DNA of 64,000 nucleotides from Burkholderia puraquae (GTDB lineage Bacteria; Pseudomonadota; Gammaproteobacteria; Burkholderiales; Burkholderiaceae). Each line of letters begins with the position of its first letter. The stretch's first letter is position 1. Below, piece after piece: positions 60,841-64,000 of this stretch. A program made the translations under genes and the position numbers. The notes under the pieces were generated by a model, which ran no database searches, was not told the DNA's origin, and saw only the letters and a list, made by a program, of their open reading frames with translations. Location: positions 62,001 through 126,000 of the forward strand of contig NZ_NBYX01000019.1 of the NCBI RefSeq assembly GCF_002099195.1. Reading direction: 5' to 3'.

Positions 60841-61809
60841 TTACACCAGTTTGCCGGGGAACTGACTGTCGGGATCTTGCATCGCGAGTCGTTGCCGATC
60901 CATGAAATCGCGCAACGTGTCGATTCCGCGCAACTGCAGGATCGTGTTCCGGACGGCCGCCTCGACGAGCACCGCGAGGTTGCGGCCGGCCGCGACCTGG
61001 ATCGTGACCTTGCTGATCGGCAAGCCGAGCACGTCGACGGTCTGGCTTTCGAGCGGCAGGCGCTGGAATTCGCCGTCGGGGCGCCGTACGAGCTGGACGA
61101 TCAGCTTCAGCTTCATTTTCCGCCGCACGGCGGTTTCGCCGAAGATCGTCTTGATGTCGAGCAGGCCGAGGCCGCGCACTTCAAGCAGGTTCTGCAGCAG
61201 CGGCGGGCAGCGCCCTTCGACGAAATCGGGGCCAAGTCGGACGAAATCGACCGCGTCGTCGGCGACGAGGCCGTGGCCGCGGCTGATCAGCTCGAGGCCG
61301 AGCTCGCTCTTGCCGAGGCCCGAATCGCCGGTCAGCAGCACGCCCATCCCGAGGATGTCGATGAACACGCCGTGCAGCGTCGCGCGCGGCGCGAGGATCC
61401 GCGACATATAGAGCCGCAGGCTGTCGATCACCGCGGCGGCCGACATCGGCGTCGTGAACAGCGGGGTCGACGAGCGCGTGCAGCGCAGCACGAGTTCGGG
61501 CGGCGCCGCGGCGCCGCCGGCGACGACGAGGAACGGCGGTTCGAGCGCGATCAGCTCGGCCATGTGGCGCGAGCGGTCTTCGTCGGTCTGCCGCTGGTAG
61601 TAGTCGATTTCGGCTTCGCCGAGCACCTGGATCCGGTTCGGGTGGATCAGGTTCAGGTGGCCGACGAGGTCGGCGCTCGAGGTTGCATTGCCGACGGTGT
61701 CGGCCGAAAAGCCGCGCTCCCAGCCTTCATGCCCCGTCAGCCAGCTCAGTTTCAGCGTGGCCGCGTTGTCGTCGAAGATGCTCTGGGCGTTAATGCTGGA
61801 CGTATCCAT
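60841..61809 (-). CDS. hprK: HPr kinase/phosphorylase
   Basis: 322-aa bifunctional HprK/P that phosphorylates or dephosphorylates HPr on serine. The N-terminal regulatory domain (about residues 1-130) precedes Walker A GDSGLGKS (residues 161-168), the conserved LVADDAVDF and the HprK signature [18 protein letters not shown]. It probably acts on a separate nitrogen-PTS HPr (NPr) encoded elsewhere, since none lies in this block. It is between ptsN and rapZ. Confidence 0.96.
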   Translation of the reverse strand: MDTSSINAQSIFDDNAATLKLSWLTGHEGWERGFSADTVGNATSSADLVGHLNLIHPNRIQVLGEAEIDYYQRQTDEDRSRHMAELIALEPPFLVVAGGAAAPPELVLRCTRSSTPLFTTPMSAAAVIDSLRLYMSRILAPRATLHGVFIDILGMGVLLTGDSGLGKSELGLELISRGHGLVADDAVDFVRLGPDFVEGRCPPLLQNLLEVRGLGLLDIKTIFGETAVRRKMKLKLIVQLVRRPDGEFQRLPLESQTVDVLGLPISKVTIQVAAGRNLAVLVEAAVRNTILQLRGIDTLRDFMDRQRLAMQDPDSQFPGKLV

Positions 61810-61938
61810 GACTTTCGTCACTCCAATGGGCCGGTGCGTGCGCGCGGCGACGGACGTCGCCATGCCGGGCCGGCGCCGGGCGGCCCTGAACGGCGGCGCA
61901 TGCCGCCGCGTACGGGAAAATATTCCGCCCGGATCAAC

Positions 61939-62394
61939 TCAAGGTTGCCACTGAGTGAGCAGGCGATGCAACTCGGCGATATCCGTTTCGTTGTGCAGAC
62001 GCTCGCGCGCGTCGCGATCGGACAGCAGTTGCGCGATTTCCGACAGGATCTCGAGGTGCTGCTGGGTGGCTTGCTCGGGCACGAGCAGGAAAATCAGGAG
62101 GCCGACCGGCTGGCCGTCGGGGGCTTCGAACGGGATCGCGTCGGCGAGCCGGACGAACGCGGCGAGCGGGTGCTTGAGGCCCTTGATGCGCCCGTGCGGA
62201 ATCGCGACGCCTTCGCCGAGCCCGGTCGAGCCGAGGCGCTCGCGCGCGAACAGGTTGTCCGTGACGGTGCTGCGGGCGATGCCGTTCTGATTCTCGAACA
62301 TCAGCCCGGCTTGTTCGAACACGCGTTTCTTGCTGGTGACTGAGAGGTCGATGACGACGTTCTCTATGGGCAGGATTTTGGCTAGGCGATTCAT
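61939..62394 (-). CDS. ptsN: PTS IIA-Ntr nitrogen regulatory protein
   Basis: 151-aa EIIA-Ntr. The phosphorylated histidine is His67 in GVAIPHGRI, and LFARERLGSTGLG and the ALLLFLLVP-like strand (GLLIFLLVPEQ) fit the fold. It regulates potassium, nitrogen and stress functions by phosphorylation state rather than transporting sugar. ATG 62394 (MNRLAKILP) is the family start; the frame is open to 62484. Confidence 0.96.
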   Translation of the reverse strand: MNRLAKILPIENVVIDLSVTSKKRVFEQAGLMFENQNGIARSTVTDNLFARERLGSTGLGEGVAIPHGRIKGLKHPLAAFVRLADAIPFEAPDGQPVGLLIFLLVPEQATQQHLEILSEIAQLLSDRDARERLHNETDIAELHRLLTQWQP

Positions 62395-62599
62395 GTTGGC
62401 AGGCGATTGGGCGGCCTGGGGTCTCCTTGCGGCGGCAGACTGATTATCCATGTTCGGCGATATCAAGGCGTTCGGCATCGGCAACCTGCAAGGCAGCTAC
62501 CGCATCCAGCGCCCCCCGGCGATAACCGGAACATTATAGAGCACAGCCGCATGCGTGGCGCAGCGCGGACGGACCGGTTGCACCACTGCGCGGAGTCGC

Positions 62600-62625
62600 A
62601 AAAAAAACGCCCGGCGAACCGGGCG
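62600..62625 (-). terminator. terminator after hpf
   Basis: CGCCCGG-TTCG-CCGGGCG on the minus strand followed by eight T, 21 nt downstream of the hpf stop and before ptsN. Confidence 0.9.
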
Positions 62626-62646
62626 ACGTGTGTGTTGCGGCGAAGG

Positions 62647-63006
62647 TTACTGCGGCGGCAGTTCGATCTGGTCGATCGACGGTTGAAGCTTGATCGGGTC
62701 GTGCGCATGCGTTTGCAGGCGCTCCATGTGCTTGACGACCTGGCGGTCCAGCTTGTCGATCAGCAAGTCGATCGCCGCGTACAGGTTGCCGTTCGCACTT
62801 TCGACGAAGATGTCCTTGCCCTTCAGGTGCAGGTTGATTTCTGCGCGCTGCTGCTTGTCCTTTTCCTTGTGGTTGTCGACCGAGAGGATCACAGTGCCAT
62901 CGATCACCTGATCGCTATGCCGTAGCACCCGGTCCAGCTTGGTGATCACGTATTCGCGAATTGCAGGCGTGACTTCGAGATGATGTCCACTGATCTTCAG
63001 GTTCAT
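62647..63006 (-). CDS. hpf: ribosome hibernation promoting factor
   Basis: 119-aa HPF/RaiA family protein that binds the 30S decoding region and promotes inactive 100S ribosomes. [20 protein letters not shown] at the start and [21 protein letters not shown] fit the short family form. It lies between rpoN and ptsN, the classical rpoN-hpf-ptsN order. Confidence 0.96.
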   Translation of the reverse strand: MNLKISGHHLEVTPAIREYVITKLDRVLRHSDQVIDGTVILSVDNHKEKDKQQRAEINLHLKGKDIFVESANGNLYAAIDLLIDKLDRQVVKHMERLQTHAHDPIKLQPSIDQIELPPQ

Positions 63007-63164
63007 AGTGCTTCTCCAAGCGAGTGACCACGCGGCCGCATCGAGGCGGCGCTCCGGTCGACTTGCCCGTGCCGCACGAGGCGGCGTATCGCGGACAGGT
63101 CGCCCGGCCTGTTCCCCGTATGCGCGGTGGCCGGAACACGCCTGCCGCCGGGCAGGCAGCAGGC

Positions 63165-64000
63165 TTAAAGAGACTTGCGCAGATTCACTGCCGGGATCTT
63201 GAGGGCTTCGCGATATTTCGCAACCGTGCGGCGCGCGACCACGAAACCCTGTTCTGCCAGCAGCTCGGCAATGCGGCTGTCCGAAAGTGGCGCTTTTGGG
63301 TCTTCAGCTCCTATCAGTTGCTTGATCAGGGCTCGGATGGCAGTCGACGATGCGGCGCCTCCGGTGTCGGTCGAGACGTGAGATCCGAAGAAGTACTTAA
63401 ATTCAAGCGTCCCGAACGGGGTCAGCATGTACTTCCCGGTTGTCACACGGCTGACAGTCGACTCGTGTAGGCCCAGCGTATCAGCTATTTCCCGCAAAAC
63501 CAAGGGGCGCATGGCAATTTCACCGTGCGCAAAGAAGTTCTTCTGACGCTCGACAATAGCCTGCGCGACACGCAGGATCGTGTCGAATCGCTGCTGGATG
63601 TTCTTGATCAGCCAGCGTGCTTCCTGGAGCTGTTGCTTGAGCGAACCGGCCGACGGATCGCCGCGGCTGTTGCGCAGGATGTTCGCGTAGAGGTTGTTGA
63701 TCCGCAGGCGCGGCACGACCTCCGGATTGAGCTCCGCGAGCCATCCCTGGCCAGCCTTCTTCACGATGATGTCGGGCACCACGTAGTCGGCCTCGGCCTT
63801 GCCGTACGCGGCGCCGGGGAACGGCTCCAGCGAGCGGATCAGCATGTGCGCGTCGCGCAGCGCGTCGTCGCTCGCCTTCAGGTGCTTGCGCAGCCGCGTG
63901 AAGTCGCGGGCGGCGAGCAGTTCGAGATGCTGCGACACGATTTCGAGCGCGAGCGTGCGTGTCGGGGACGGATCGAGGCGGAGCAACTGCAGCTTCAGGC
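63165..64000 (-). CDS. rpoN: RNA polymerase sigma-54 factor, C-terminal part (runs off the window)
   Basis: About 278 residues of RpoN are visible; the N-terminal activator-binding region I lies beyond the window edge at 64000. The core-binding region ([25 protein letters not shown]), the DNA-contact helices ([21 protein letters not shown]) and the RpoN box [10 protein letters not shown] near the C-terminus are intact. It directs nitrogen and motility genes through -24/-12 promoters. It is followed by hpf, ptsN and hprK on the same strand. Confidence 0.97.
   Translation of the reverse strand, partial: LKLQLLRLDPSPTRTLALEIVSQHLELLAARDFTRLRKHLKASDDALRDAHMLIRSLEPFPGAAYGKAEADYVVPDIIVKKAGQGWLAELNPEVVPRLRINNLYANILRNSRGDPSAGSLKQQLQEARWLIKNIQQRFDTILRVAQAIVERQKNFFAHGEIAMRPLVLREIADTLGLHESTVSRVTTGKYMLTPFGTLEFKYFFGSHVSTDTGGAASSTAIRALIKQLIGAEDPKAPLSDSRIAELLAEQGFVVARRTVAKYREALKIPAVNLRKSL

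Overview
The window is high-GC, densely packed chromosomal DNA from a betaproteobacterium. Gene content, gene order and protein sequences fit Burkholderia, most likely the Burkholderia cepacia complex, on the primary chromosome (inference from family knowledge; no search was run). Nearly all of it is housekeeping or core metabolism. No rRNA, CRISPR array, prophage or intact insertion sequence was seen.

Layout. (1) 0-1.9 kb: comF and a bioC-like methyltransferase, divergent. (2) 2.0-12.5 kb: a complete aa3-type cytochrome c oxidase cluster, with structural subunits (ctaC, ctaD, ctaE), copper and heme assembly factors (ctaG, SURF1, ctaA, ctaB, two SCO-type proteins) and small membrane proteins. 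The subunit II gene encodes an unusual COX2-cytochrome c-OmpA fusion. (3) 12.6-20.4 kb: a YciI protein, a chemoreceptor, an orphan MetQ-type binding protein, an AT-rich patch holding the wreck of an STM2901-DUF1493 gene pair, a four-cysteine secreted protein and a three-gene ABC importer. (4) 20.6-26.0 kb: the SOS mutagenesis cassette imuA-imuB-dnaE2 behind a consensus LexA box. (5) 26.0-36.4 kb: an N-acetylglucosamine catabolic operon (GntR regulator, nagA, SIS-type deaminase, EIIA-HPr-EI fusion, nagE) convergent with a secreted GH20 hexosaminidase. (6) 36.9-41.5 kb: cytochrome bd oxidase (cydP-cydA-cydB-cydX) with FNR/ANR-type boxes, then rpoH with a perfect CIRCE element. (7) 41.8-51.7 kb: pagL, an NTF2-like protein, a yeast/actinobacterial-type leuA, ybiB, maiA, ftsY, rsmD, coaD, a ferredoxin, hisC and pth. 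(8) 51.8-57.1 kb: the conserved block TPR-lolB-ispE-tRNA-Gln-prs-rplY. (9) 57.1-64 kb: mutM and mutY, then a minus-strand regulatory block (rpoN partial, hpf, ptsN, hprK, rapZ, LON-domain protein).

How the parts work together: the aa3 and bd oxidase clusters give aerobic and low-oxygen respiration. The GlcNAc operon imports and phosphorylates the sugar released by the hexosaminidase, then deacetylates and deaminates it. imuABC carries out damage-induced mutagenesis. rpoH appears doubly wired to heat shock through HrcA. The rpoN-ptsN-hprK-rapZ block links nitrogen-PTS signalling to cell envelope control. No wholly new system was identified. The points most worth following up are the CtaC fusion, the CIRCE site on rpoH, the shared ATACCA half-sites at the GlcNAc and hexosaminidase promoters, the nagE IIB domain lacking its cysteine, the FNR boxes on cyd, and the decayed STM2901-DUF1493 pair.
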